The position numbers and the translations under genes are program-made. From Legionella brunensis (lineage in GTDB: Bacteria > Pseudomonadota > Gammaproteobacteria > Legionellales > Legionellaceae), in the NCBI RefSeq assembly GCF_001467025.1, contig NZ_LNXV01000007.1, positions 62,001-126,000 on the forward strand: a stretch of 64,000 nt of DNA, in the 5' to 3' direction. The notes beneath the pieces were generated by a model. It was not told the DNA's origin. It did not search any database and worked only from the letters and a program-made list of their open reading frames with translations. Of the stretch, positions 1-8,642 are shown in pieces (the stretch's first letter is position 1; each line of letters begins with the position of its first letter).

Positions 1-2
1 TG

Positions 3-350
3 CATGAGCGTATTGCTTTACGTTTCGAGCAGATGTTAATGAAGGATTTTGTTGGGGAGGTGGCGCAACTTCTGCAAAAATGGCAATTACCACCAACATG
101 CCCCTCAATGCGTAGTGTGGGCTATCGCCAAGTGATCAATTACCTTGCTGGGGATTATGATTATGAAACCTTGCAACATAAGGGTATAGTTGCTACTCGA
201 CAACTGGCAAAACGGCAATTAACGTGGTTGCGTAATTGGCCCGAGGGTTTAGTTTTTGATTGCGAGGACATGACGGCTACAAAAGGTAAAATCGTGGCGC
301 TTATTATGGAAATAATAGATAATAGAGTGCAAAATGTTGAGGTTTTCTAG
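3..350 (+). CDS. miaA: tRNA dimethylallyltransferase MiaA, C-terminal part (5' end outside window)
   Basis: The frame is open from the first bases of the window and ends at a TAG at 348-350, so only the last 115 residues or so are present. The text reads like the C-terminal part of MiaA: an HERIA segment, then RSVGYRQV, then a YETLQHKGIVATRQLAKRQLTWLR-type stretch (quoted in part), which is the conserved RQLAKRQxTWLR end of the family. MiaA adds a dimethylallyl group to A37 of tRNAs that read codons starting with U, in the cytoplasm. The nucleotide-binding N-terminus cannot be seen. The following small gene starts only a few bases after the stop, which suggests co-transcription. Confidence 0.9.
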   Translation, partial: HERIALRFEQMLMKDFVGEVAQLLQKWQLPPTCPSMRSVGYRQVINYLAGDYDYETLQHKGIVATRQLAKRQLTWLRNWPEGLVFDCEDMTATKGKIVALIMEIIDNRVQNVEVF

Positions 351-357
351 AGGAATA

Positions 358-558
358 ATGATGTCTGCTGAAACTAAGAAAAAACCGGCGAGCACGAAGA
401 AAGATTACATTGTCCATCGTCGTGACTTGCCATTGAGCTGCCCAACCGATGAAATGGAGTTGTGGAACGCTCATCCAAAAGTATATTTACCCATTGAGAA
501 AACGGGCACAGAAATTTGTCCTTACTGCAGCTCCCGCTTTGTTCTAAAAGATGATTAA
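358..558 (+). CDS. Small CHCC-type zinc-finger protein
   Basis: A protein of 66 residues. I chose the ATG at 358 (a second ATG follows directly at 361) because an AGAGG ribosome site lies a few bases upstream; a longer frame from 334 would overlap miaA and has no ribosome site. The C-terminal half has C..., a central H in NAHPKVYLP, and a final CPYCSSRFVL, the layout of zf-CHCC proteins, small zinc-binding proteins related to a subunit of mitochondrial complex I. The exact role in bacteria is not established. It overlaps the next gene by 8 bases (ATG inside its last codons), so translation is probably coupled. Confidence 0.8.
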   Translation: MMSAETKKKPASTKKDYIVHRRDLPLSCPTDEMELWNAHPKVYLPIEKTGTEICPYCSSRFVLKDD

Positions 559-1564
559 ATCAATTTGTGTGGTACGTTTGTCTGCATTAGGGGACGTGTT
601 AATGTTAGTTCCTCTAATTCGCACGTTACAAGCCAATTTGCCAGATGCCTCTATTACTTGGGTGATTTCGCGTCCTGCCTACGATTTGGTTGAGGGTATG
701 GATGGAGTAGAGTTTATTGTTATTAATAAACCAAATAGTTTGGCTGATTATTGGCGATTCAAAAAACAATTGAAGGGTCGTTCTTTTGATGTGCTTTTGG
801 CGGTACAAGCAAGCTTCCGAGCTAATTTGCTATATCCTTTAATTCGCGCCTCGCGAAAAATTGGTTTTGATTACCAGCGAGCGAAGGATGGGCACAAATG
901 GTTTATTAATGAAACGATTCCTGCGGGCGAGGAACATAATCTCGAGGGATTTTTAAAGTTTGCACAAATGTTAGGTCTGAAAAAGCAAGTCTTGCGTTGG
1001 GATTTGCCAATTACTGAGGCGGATTATGAATGGGCTCGGACTCATTTACCTTCCCAGGGACCAATATTATTAGTTAATCCTGCTGCAAGTAAACCGGAAA
1101 GAAGTTGGACTGTGGAGCGCTATGTTGCGGTCATAAAGGAGGCTCAGCAACGCTGGCAAGCCCAAGTTGTCCTAACTGGCGGTCCTGGTGTTTTTGATAG
1201 AGAACTGGCTGACGCCATAAGCAAACAAGTTAACTGCACGGATTTAGTCGGTAAAACAAAGCCCAAGCAGTTATTAGCCGTGATAAGCCAAGCTCACGCG
1301 TTACTATGCCCAGATACAGGGCCATCTCATATGGCAAGTGCTGTAGGCACCCCAGTGGTTGCATTGCATGCAGTAACCAATTACCAAATTTCAGGCCCGT
1401 ATACCTTTAAGCATTTAGTGGTTGATTGTTATCCTGAGGCCGTAGCAACCCTCTTAAAAAAAGAGACTGATGATGTTTGGGGAACCAAAGTCCATGGAGA
1501 AGAGGCGATGAAACTGATTCAAGTGGATGCCGTCTTGGCTAAACTTGCAACAATTATGTCGTAA
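551..1564 (+). CDS. Lipopolysaccharide heptosyltransferase-like glycosyltransferase, family GT9
   Basis: A 337-residue protein with the GT9 (ADP-heptose:LPS heptosyltransferase) layout: an N-terminal Rossmann start (IKSICVVRLSALGDVLM, where the SALGD motif is typical), a second half with LLVNPAASKPERSW, and the nucleotide-sugar binding stretch CPDTGPSHMASAVGTPVVAL near residues 256-275. Enzymes of this family add heptose to the lipid A-Kdo core on the cytoplasmic face of the inner membrane. Length fits the family. The start ATG overlaps the end of the zinc-finger gene. Which heptosyltransferase (WaaC, WaaF or WaaQ type) I cannot settle by eye, so no symbol is given. Confidence 0.85.
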   Translation: MIKSICVVRLSALGDVLMLVPLIRTLQANLPDASITWVISRPAYDLVEGMDGVEFIVINKPNSLADYWRFKKQLKGRSFDVLLAVQASFRANLLYPLIRASRKIGFDYQRAKDGHKWFINETIPAGEEHNLEGFLKFAQMLGLKKQVLRWDLPITEADYEWARTHLPSQGPILLVNPAASKPERSWTVERYVAVIKEAQQRWQAQVVLTGGPGVFDRELADAISKQVNCTDLVGKTKPKQLLAVISQAHALLCPDTGPSHMASAVGTPVVALHAVTNYQISGPYTFKHLVVDCYPEAVATLLKKETDDVWGTKVHGEEAMKLIQVDAVLAKLATIMS

Positions 1565-1573
1565 GTTTGCTAT

Positions 1574-2716
1574 TTAAGGAGGCAATATCCAATAATGCTG
1601 GTTGGGCGTTAGTTTACTGCGGTAAAGCTGTCTTTGATGACTAGGGGTGTTATGAAGCAGCCAATAAATATCGGAAACAATTGCTCTTGAACGATAGTAA
1701 CGGTGTTTTAGAAATTCAGGTTTAACAATGTAGGTGGCATCAATAATGTTAAAATGTGAGTTTTGGTTAGGCATAATTGCTAAAAGAGCTTGCGTTTCAT
1801 CAAGATGGCTATCTGATCTGAACTCGGTAGGAAGGCCTAAAGGCTTCTCGCCAAATTCAAGGTGGGAAATTAGTAAGGCTTGATCATCTGAAGCCACATA
1901 GACGGTTAACCGTTTTACCATGGATAAAATCTGATTTTTAAATTCAAAGTCAAAATCATCTTCATTCACATCGGGAGCTATCATGATCACATCTTCTATT
2001 TCATTATCAGCATCTGACCAGTTTTTATCTTGATATAAAATATCGAAGCTGTCGCAAATCAAGCGCGTCCCCAAACTATGAGCAATAATGACTAATTTTG
2101 CTTCTGGAATTTCTTGATGTAATTGCTTTAAAAATTGTGCGAAGGCAGGTGCGCTTTTCTTTTCTGTTTCCTCGTCTGCAGTGTAAGAGAAAAGCCTGTG
2201 CTTACTCGGCCAAGAAAAAAATAAATAAGTTGCTTCTGTATTTAAATCATAAGCGCCTCTTGCAAGTACAGAGGCTGTACCAGTGAAACTATTATCATAG
2301 CCATGCACCCATATCACTAATAGTTTGGACTTGCTACTACCGATGGCATTTTTTAATGACGGATAGAAATTTTTTTCACCAAGTTGTTGTAACTTAAGCA
2401 AGTGGGAAGTATCAAAAACACCACCAGAACGATATTGTCTAGGTATAGGAACATAGGCAATGCCGTAATTTAGCTGTTTTGCCATGGAGCTGGTATAAAC
2501 CGGGTTTGGCTTTAAAGCTATGTCACGATTAGTCGCAAAAAAGGTCTTTATCGCTGGTTCTTGGTTAATAAGATAAATTCCGGAGCGATTTTCAAGGTTA
2601 ACAACGTCATAAGTTAATTGCGGTTCATACCTAGAGTAAAGATACCAGAGGATGCCAGATAGAATGATCAATACGAATAAGAAGATTTTCAAGGTAATAG
2701 AAGCTATTCTCTTCAT
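1574..2716 (-). CDS. Membrane-anchored alpha/beta hydrolase (DUF900-type)
   Basis: A 380-residue protein with one N-terminal membrane segment (about residues 7-27), so probably anchored in the inner membrane with the enzyme part in the periplasm. The hydrolase core shows LLVIWVHGYDNSF (oxyanion-hole HGY), then a LFFSWPSK stretch, then the nucleophile elbow AHSLGT with Ser214. HGY plus FxWPS plus AHSMG/AHSLG is the pattern of DUF900-type esterases. An Asp in APDVNEDDF and a His near the C-terminus could complete the triad. Substrate is unknown. The gene is convergent with the heptosyltransferase, with only 9 bases between stops. Confidence 0.75.
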   Translation of the reverse strand: MKRIASITLKIFLFVLIILSGILWYLYSRYEPQLTYDVVNLENRSGIYLINQEPAIKTFFATNRDIALKPNPVYTSSMAKQLNYGIAYVPIPRQYRSGGVFDTSHLLKLQQLGEKNFYPSLKNAIGSSKSKLLVIWVHGYDNSFTGTASVLARGAYDLNTEATYLFFSWPSKHRLFSYTADEETEKKSAPAFAQFLKQLHQEIPEAKLVIIAHSLGTRLICDSFDILYQDKNWSDADNEIEDVIMIAPDVNEDDFDFEFKNQILSMVKRLTVYVASDDQALLISHLEFGEKPLGLPTEFRSDSHLDETQALLAIMPNQNSHFNIIDATYIVKPEFLKHRYYRSRAIVSDIYWLLHNTPSHQRQLYRSKLTPNQHYWILPP

Positions 2717-2919
2717 AACAGGCTCAAAAAGGGACTATAGGATTTTGTCCCGGATGTACCAATGGAGTTGTTCTATTTTAATAGTGTAGCTTGCAGCCAG
2801 ATATAATTAAATAAAATATGCTGGTTTGGTAGAATCGATGTTTGGATTGATAATAACCATATTCTGTTTAGTTTAAAAAGCAATATTCATGAGCCTTACT
2901 TGAATTGGAGATAACAGTA

Positions 2920-3603
2920 ATGCGTCGCAAAGAGTTATCTTTTTCAAACGAGCAAGTAATTGATTTTCTTTATCAAGGGTATCAAATTAAGGCTATTCAG
3001 TTAGAGTTCATTGACATTGGTTCTTTTTATGGATTTATTGTTACCACTAAAGATAATAAAAAACTATTCTTGAAAATTCACCCCCAAGATTAGTCACTTG
3101 TTCCTATCCATCCTACGATAGAATCTCTTAATCAGACAGGGATTGCATTGCACCGATTTAGGAATTAGTTTGGTATAAAAAATCTTGCATACATGATTGC
3201 CAATTCTTCTGGGAAATTTTGTTTTGCGACGGATAATGTAGTCCTTTCTTTGTTTGATCACATTGAAGGGGTTCATCCTTCCTATACCCCAAATCAATTA
3301 TTGGCAGATAAGCTGGCAAAACTTTTTTTTCAATTACATAAGCTTCCCCCACAAGAGTTTCCATACTTTAGTAAAGAAAATTTCGATATTGCGTATGCTA
3401 TAGATTTAGAACAATGGATTAATTATAAAGTTAAAATAAAAGATAAAACCTATGCCTCAGTAATGTTTTCCCGGCTTAAGGAAAATCAAACAAAACTGCT
3501 TAGAGGGCTAAGTCTACTTCAGCAATGGAAGAGGCAATTTAGTAAAGAAAAAATGCATTTTGTTCTTACCCATGGCGATCCTCATAACTACACTCCAAGC
3601 TGA
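2920..3603 (+). pseudogene. Aminoglycoside/spectinomycin phosphotransferase-like gene, broken by stops
   Basis: One reading frame runs from the ATG at 2920 (GGAG ribosome site 9 bases upstream) to a TGA at 3601, interrupted by two in-frame TAG codons at 3091 and 3166. The pieces read together like an APH-family kinase: an N-terminal lobe with FYGFIVTTKDNKKLFLKIHP, a middle part with VVLSLFDHIEG, and the catalytic-loop start THGDPHNY. The usual continuation after the HGDxHxxN loop (the DFG-equivalent and C-terminal helices) is missing, so the gene is also cut at its 3' end. It recalls APH(9)-type spectinomycin kinases, which are known from Legionella, but the subclass is an inference. Not expected to be functional. 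Confidence 0.75.
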
Positions 3604-4139
3604 ACATGATAAAAACTCTTTCCTAGCACATTGGGGTTGAACAACTAAGATTAGGGTTACAGCAAATTTTTAAAAGTACGAAATTTGCTAATTATTAACA
3701 ATTGAGAAGTTGCCTTTAATAAGAGAATGGCTTATTTTTAAAGCATAGATAGTATTTCTTGTCCGGCTAACAGGATTTGCTAGGAGGCCAGACTGTAGAT
3801 GTGGTGAGCAAGCTTAATTTAGTTAAGAAGCCTAAAGCATCTCAAGAGGTGTCCATCTTTGTAAGATAGAACTGAGACAAGAATACTGTCTATCCTAACT
3901 CCACGTCACTTTAATAGTCTAACAACTTTCGTATCCTGTCAGAATATTGCTTCAGAGATGTTTCTGCGCAAATAAAATCTTTTAGAGATGTTTGAAAATC
4001 AAATACGGGTTTTCCTCTATACAGCCCAAACTGGCAATGGACTTATTAAGCAACTTTAAACGCCAATATTTTTTCAACACAATCAATTCAAAGAATCAAT
4101 GTATTCTTTTCATTCCTTAGATGGTATATGTTGTATTCT
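3604..4139. other. Gene-free degraded stretch
   Basis: No convincing open frame, RNA gene or terminator is visible here. Stops are dense in all frames I followed. It lies between the truncated kinase gene and the remnant of an IS6-like element, and is probably decayed DNA left by insertion and deletion events. Confidence 0.5.
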
Positions 4140-4298
4140 TATAATCTCATATGCCTATGTTCAAAAAAGGATAGTTTAAGATCTGGATGTATGGCAACAG
4201 GAATGAAGTATTATACATTAATGAGCGTCTTGAGGTTTAGGGCTGAGATTCATCCTGAAGATAGGCTTTTGTTCAGATTTTAGTTTTTGCAACGGAAC
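4140..4298 (+). mobile_element. Remnant of an IS6-like insertion sequence, 3' end with terminal inverted repeat
   Basis: This stretch is, in reverse complement, clearly related to 7744-7885: both carry the order CCGTTGCAAAAA ... CAGGAT ... ATCTCAG ... ACTTCATTCCTGT ... ACATCCAGAT ... CTTTTTTTGAA (short blocks, gapped). Its outer end at 4284-4298 reads TTTTTGCAACGGAAC, which resembles the TTTGCAACAG-type ends of the IS6 family. The plus-strand frame still spells FKKG-x-FKIWMYGNRNEV, matching the decayed transposase C-terminus of the other copy. The rest of the element is not recognisable. Its end overlaps the last codons of the choV gene on the opposite strand. Confidence 0.65.
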
Positions 4299-5484
4299 GA
4301 TTATTTGACATAAGTGATAGAAGGTCGATTGCACAAATCACACCCGCAAATGTATGGTTCTCATTCAGAAGAACCACAGGTACTGTATCGTCACTCTGAA
4401 AAGCCAACAACACTGTTTTAAGTACAGTGCTGGGGTTAGTCCAGAATATCAACGAGCGCTTATTTGCCAAGTTACTTTTTGCTTTTATGCAAGGAATCCA
4501 GTTTGCTACTTGACCATTTCTCTCAATTGCTACAACCTGATTGTTTTTGCCCAACTTAAATCGAGCCGTCTTGTGCGGATCAAGCCATATCCAATGTTGC
4601 ATATCTTGTTCCAGTTCATCGATTCGATGCATGATATTATTTGCAGTGAGCACACTTAAGAAATTCACATTAGTAACAAAGTCTCTAACATAGTCATTGA
4701 CCGGATGGAGTATAATGTCCTCTGGTCTACCCGTTTGTACAATACGTCCATTTTCCACTATAGAAATATGGCTACCAATCTTCAGTGCTTCTTCAAGGTC
4801 ATGACTCACAAAGATAATCGTTTTTTTTAATGTCTTTTGTAATTGTAAAAGCTCATCTTGAAGTTTGGTACGAATTAGCGGATCAAGCGCCGAAAAAGGT
4901 TCATCCATGAGCAAGATTGGAGCTTCCATAGCCAGAGCTCTAGCCAAGCCTACACGTTGTTGCATGCCACTAGATAGTTCATGTGGCAATTTATTCACCC
5001 ATTGTTGCTCAAGTCCAACAAGTTTCAATTGCTTATCAATGCGCTTCTTATAATTAGCCTGAGATGTCCCAGATAAAGCAAGACCAAAACCTACATTCTC
5101 TGCTACAGTAAGCCAAGGCAAAAGTGCAAATTGCTGGAAAACCATTGCAATTTGTTTTTGCCGTATGTGGCGAAGTATTGCTTCATTACAAGTGGCGATA
5201 TCCACTATCTTTTCACCATCTCGCACAAGGACATTTCCGCGCGAAATTCTGTTAAGACCATTCACAGCACGTAAAATTGTCGACTTGCCTGATCCTGAAA
5301 GCCCCATGATCACACTGATCTCAGCCTCTCTGACTGTCAAATTTACTCCAAAGCACCCAATCACCTTACCAGTTTCTTTTAGAATTTCTGAGCGTGTTTT
5401 TCCTGCGTCAAGCAAAGCTAGGGCCTCATTGATATTTTTGCCAAAAATAATATCCACATTTTTGAGTTCAACGGCGACAGTCAT
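4273..5484 (-). CDS. choV: Choline/glycine betaine-type ABC transporter ATP-binding protein
   Basis: ATPase of an osmoprotectant-type importer, about 403 residues. Visible motifs are Walker A GLSGSGKST, Q-loop, signature LSSGMQQRVGLARA, Walker B ILLMDEPFSALD and the switch VSHDLEEAL, then a C-terminal CBS-like part ending AGVICAIDLLSLM. The start is the ATG at 5482-5484, inside the ATGA overlap with the upstream permease and preceded by GGAGAG; the frame open further upstream is not needed. The C-terminal residues RSVAKTKI and the stop are encoded by an IS6-like terminal repeat (4284-4298), so the natural end may be slightly lost. The ATPase core is complete. ProV is the alternative name; the family layout and the binding protein favour choline. 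Confidence 0.85.
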   Translation of the reverse strand: MTVAVELKNVDIIFGKNINEALALLDAGKTRSEILKETGKVIGCFGVNLTVREAEISVIMGLSGSGKSTILRAVNGLNRISRGNVLVRDGEKIVDIATCNEAILRHIRQKQIAMVFQQFALLPWLTVAENVGFGLALSGTSQANYKKRIDKQLKLVGLEQQWVNKLPHELSSGMQQRVGLARALAMEAPILLMDEPFSALDPLIRTKLQDELLQLQKTLKKTIIFVSHDLEEALKIGSHISIVENGRIVQTGRPEDIILHPVNDYVRDFVTNVNFLSVLTANNIMHRIDELEQDMQHWIWLDPHKTARFKLGKNNQVVAIERNGQVANWIPCIKAKSNLANKRSLIFWTNPSTVLKTVLLAFQSDDTVPVVLLNENHTFAGVICAIDLLSLMSNNRSVAKTKI

Positions 5485-6335
5485 ACTTTCTCTCCAATTG
5501 AAACCCTGCACATCCTATCTATGACAATAGCAAGAATCACAATTGCAATACCGGCTTCAATACCGAGAGAAATATTGAGAGAATTCAAGCTCCGTACAAC
5601 GGGATTGCCAAGCCCTGATGCACCTATCAATGCTGCTATCACAACCATGGAGAGTGAAAGCATGATGCACTGAGTTAGACCTGCCATGATAGCTGGCAAC
5701 GCAGCTGGTAATTCAATTTTCCATAACAACTGTTGTTTGGTTGCGCCAAAAGCCTCTCCAGCGTCCACTAAAATTTTTGGCACAGAAATAATCCCAAGAT
5801 AGGTAAGCCTGATAGGTGCTGGAGTTGCAAATATTACTGTTACTATAAAACCAGGAGCAATACCTAAACCAAACAAGAGGAGCACGGGAATAAGGTATAC
5901 AAAGGTCGGCATGGTTTGCATGAGGTCAAGTAAGGGATGTAGCAATACGTAAATACGTCTGTTGTGAGCCGCCAAGATCCCTATGGGAACTCCAATTGTC
6001 ATAGAAACTGTTGTTGCACTTACAACCAGCACTATGGTTTCAATCGCTTCCTTCCACAAACCTTGATTAATGATAAACAATAGCCCGAAAACAACAAAAA
6101 ATGCCAGCCTCCATGATTTTTGCAAATACCATGCTAAAAGAGCAATAACCATGACCAGGAAAGGAGGGGAGAACCACAGGAATATAGAAACAAGATTTTC
6201 AAGAATAAAAGTCAATATATAAGAAACAGAATCAAAAAAACTTTCACAGTTAATTGTTATAAATGTAATAAATTTTTTTCCCCAATGACCAATTGGAATT
6301 TTGTTAGCAGTCAAAAAATTGGTTAACTTATCCAT
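5481..6335 (-). CDS. choW: Choline/glycine betaine-type ABC transporter permease
   Basis: An inner-membrane permease of about 284 residues with many hydrophobic segments. The conserved binding-protein-dependent transport signature is seen as VDAGEAFGATKQQLLWKIELPAALP (shown in part: EAFGATKQQLLWKIELP), which contacts the ATPase. The region TVSMTIGVPIGILAAHNRR and QTMPTFVYLIPVLLLFG is typical for ProW/ChoW. I prefer the ATG at 6333-6335 (MDKLTNF), where a GAGATA lies upstream; a start at 6356 would add seven residues and has no ribosome site. It overlaps choV by four bases and follows choX after 77 bases, so the three genes form one operon. Confidence 0.85.
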   Translation of the reverse strand: MDKLTNFLTANKIPIGHWGKKFITFITINCESFFDSVSYILTFILENLVSIFLWFSPPFLVMVIALLAWYLQKSWRLAFFVVFGLLFIINQGLWKEAIETIVLVVSATTVSMTIGVPIGILAAHNRRIYVLLHPLLDLMQTMPTFVYLIPVLLLFGLGIAPGFIVTVIFATPAPIRLTYLGIISVPKILVDAGEAFGATKQQLLWKIELPAALPAIMAGLTQCIMLSLSMVVIAALIGASGLGNPVVRSLNSLNISLGIEAGIAIVILAIVIDRMCRVSIGEKV

Positions 6336-6412
6336 GTTTAAAAGTATCTCATGCATGAAAATAAAAAAATAGCAGACCGAAACAGTTCTGTTGGAATGCC
6401 CATATTTGAAAC

Positions 6413-7360
6413 TTAGAAACCAGGACTATTTTTAATCGCATCAAATGCACTCTCTGAAGCATCGAAAGTAGTGACACCATCTAGCCATTCTTTCAAAACT
6501 TTAGGATTACTTTTCAACCAAGTAATAGCAGCAATTGTAGGGTCCACTCCTTTCTCTAGAATTTCGCTCATCAGTTGATTTTCCATTTCCATGGAAAACT
6601 TCAAGTTTGCAAAGAACCTCCCAACGTTAGGACAGTTTTTTACATAACCTTTGCGCACAACAGTAAATACCGAAGCATTTCCATAATTACGTCCGAAACC
6701 GGTAAGGTAGGCAATTTTATAATTTAAATTCATGGGGTGGGGGGCCCAGCCAAGGAAAATAATATTTTTATTTGCCTTAATATTTTTAGCAACTTGAGCC
6801 AACATACCTGCTTCGGAGCTTTCCACTAGCTCCCAACCTTGAAGGTTAAGCTGAGGGTTCTTTATCATATCTAGGATATGGCGATTACCTTCATTACCTG
6901 ATTCAATACCATAAATCTTGCCTCCAAGTTGGTCTTTGAATTTGGCGATATCTGTAACATCATGCAGCCCCTTATCATAGAGGGCCTTGTCAACAGCCAA
7001 AGTATATTTCGCACCCTCTAGGTTCATACCAATCGTCTCAATTGAACCCTCATCATGGTAGGGCTTAATGTCATTTGCCATGGAGGGCATCCAGTTACCA
7101 AGAAATACGTCAATATCTCCTTTCTTCAGTGAGGCAAAAGTCACAGGAACAGACATTTGAGTAATATTTGCTTCATAACCTATCATTTCAAGAATAGCTG
7201 AGACCATAGCAGTATTTGCTGTAATATCAGTCCAACCTACATCGGATAACCGCACTTTCTTGCAGAAATCAGCATCTTTGGCAATAATAGCAGTTACCCA
7301 TAATATAAGACTTACACCAACTAAGAAAATTTTTAGAAATTTAGTAAAAGACCTAGTCAT
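6413..7360 (-). CDS. choX: Choline ABC transporter substrate-binding protein
   Basis: A 315-residue periplasmic binding protein with an N-terminal signal peptide (about residues 1-27, ending near IIAKDAD). It carries features of the OpuAC/ChoX family: LSDVGWTDITANTA at the start of the mature part, VPVTFASLKKGDIDVFLGNWMPSM (partly quoted) and FLGWAPHPMNLNY, where tryptophans and aromatic residues form the cation-binding box for quaternary amines. First gene of the choXWV operon, with a strong AAGGAGAG ribosome site before the ATG. Choline rather than betaine is inferred from the GNWMPSM and GWAPHPMN pattern; it needs a homologue search or binding test to be firm. Confidence 0.85.
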   Translation of the reverse strand: MTRSFTKFLKIFLVGVSLILWVTAIIAKDADFCKKVRLSDVGWTDITANTAMVSAILEMIGYEANITQMSVPVTFASLKKGDIDVFLGNWMPSMANDIKPYHDEGSIETIGMNLEGAKYTLAVDKALYDKGLHDVTDIAKFKDQLGGKIYGIESGNEGNRHILDMIKNPQLNLQGWELVESSEAGMLAQVAKNIKANKNIIFLGWAPHPMNLNYKIAYLTGFGRNYGNASVFTVVRKGYVKNCPNVGRFFANLKFSMEMENQLMSEILEKGVDPTIAAITWLKSNPKVLKEWLDGVTTFDASESAFDAIKNSPGF

Positions 7361-7743
7361 TTGCTCTCCTTGTAGAAGGTATCCGGAAGGGTTCTGTCAC
7401 AAAATATTTCCAAAACCGAAAACCAAGTTATCTTCGTTGAGTTTATGCCACAAGTCCATAGAGCTATTTTCAAATATAGGGTTCCTGTGATTCAGCAAGC
7501 TAAAGGGACCGCCTAAAACGACTAAAATTACCTATCAAACTTCTCCAATTTTACTTAAAAATTATAACACGTCATTTTTGATTTTGGGCTTCCTCCCTTC
7601 GCCCCAAAAACTTGGACCGTCTAAAGTGACTCTATAGGCATTGTGCCTTATTCTATAGATAGATTTGATGTGATTATTATTGAAGCGGGTTCATAGCGCT
7701 CTGAAATTAAGTCATGAAAATCTTTATCCTGTGGATTTCGAAG
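7361..7743. other. Upstream region of choX, no gene seen
   Basis: No open frame of note. Two similar short stretches, GGACCGCCTAAAACGACT (7509-7526) and GGACCGTCTAAAGTGACT (7615-7632), form an imperfect direct repeat about 106 bases apart. The promoter of the choline operon must lie in the part nearest 7361, but I could not pick a convincing -35/-10 pair. Confidence 0.35.
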
Positions 7744-7759
7744 AGCTCCGTTGCAAAAA
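7744..7759. repeat. IS6-like inverted terminal repeat, left copy
   Basis: The 16 bases AGCTCCGTTGCAAAAA are the exact reverse complement of 9899-9914. Together they enclose the transposase remnant, the DUF1186 remnant and the lipase gene. No matching 8-base target duplication is seen outside them. Confidence 0.7.
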
Positions 7760-8035
7760 TAATAAGCTGACTAAAAATCCATTTGCAGGATAGATCTCAG
7801 CTGTAGATTCCACAAATCTGATTCATAAATGACACTTCATTCCTGTGGACGTACATCCAGATGTTGAACTGTCCTTTTTTTGAATATGCGCATTATTTCA
7901 AATCTCCTGTTGGTCGCATAGGCCGTTTTCATCGACTAAAATCCTAACAAGTCGTTTGAGCTTTCCGTGGTCTGATTCCAGACGATTATTCCGATATTTA
8001 ATCTGGATGTTCTATGTGTTCAGAAAGACTTCTCT
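7744..8035 (-). mobile_element. Remnant of an IS6-family transposase and its terminal repeat
   Basis: Reading the minus strand from about 8020 down gives IKYRNNRLESDHGKLKRLV, which is the region around the last acidic residue of the DDE triad in IS6-family transposases (NNxxExDHxxxKRxx). Further along, after frameshifts in an A-run, the frame reads FKKGQFNIWMYVHRNEVSFMNQ, the C-terminus. The element ends in the terminal repeat AGCTCCGTTGCAAAAA at 7744-7759, close to IS6-type ends. The N-terminal and central parts of the transposase are gone, replaced near 8040-8055 by the remains of another gene. Not able to move by itself. Confidence 0.75.
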
Positions 8036-8054
8036 CCTGTTTCTAATTGCATCA

Positions 8055-8417
8055 GACATTTATCCAGAAGAATTAATGGATGAAATTAACCAGGTATTTA
8101 ATAAAAAAAGTTGATATTCACTGTGTTGATAAAAAATAGATAGCTAAAACCATAGAAAAAGGTAAAGAGGAATGTTTATCCAGATATGTTTACAACGATA
8201 TCTTTCATTTGCTCATTGACGATGTTGAAGAGGAAATGAGCTGGATAAGTGCATTTGAGAGACTCTACAGGAAAAGCGTTATGTAAGGCCATCAAGTTAT
8301 AAAAATTTTATTCCTGAAACTGCAATCACTTACACTAAATCAACTCCAAAAGTTAGGCGTAATGAGCCTTGTCCTTGTGGAAGTGGTAAAAAATTCAAAA
8401 AATGCTGTTTAAATTAG
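8055..8417 (+). pseudogene. DUF1186/SEC-C motif protein, remnant
   Basis: Pieces in different frames join to a DUF1186-type protein that ends in a SEC-C zinc motif. The first piece reads YPEELMDEINQVFNKK, the second EKGKEECLSRYVYNDIF followed by [17 protein letters not shown], and the last [20 protein letters not shown] before the TAG at 8415-8417. Stops and frameshifts separate them, and the N-terminal half of the protein is absent. The last 22 residues show a perfect [13 protein letters not shown] metal-binding motif. Its left junction coincides with the IS6-like remnant, which suggests the insertion or a later deletion removed the 5' part. Confidence 0.7.
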
Positions 8418-8580
8418 TTTGCGAATTATTATGCACAAGTTTTTGGGATAGGATTATTGCTTAGAGTCCCTTTTCGCTCCAATGATTGTCACACTCCTTA
8501 TATTACAATTCCAATATGCGGTTACCCTGACGAAAGCAAGGTAGGATCAGCAGGATAATTCTGTCTTAATAAAAAACAAA

Positions 8581-8586
8581 TATAAT
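8581..8586 (+). promoter_or_regulatory. Possible -10 element of the lipase gene
   Basis: A perfect TATAAT lies 56 bases upstream of the lipase start. The best -35 candidate (TTCTGT at 8559-8564, spacing 16) is weak, so the call rests mainly on the -10 match and the position. Confidence 0.35.
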
Positions 8587-8642
8587 ATTAATAGTTCAGG
8601 ACGGTTTTTATTTAGATACTTTGTAGGTGCATAGGGGGGGAG

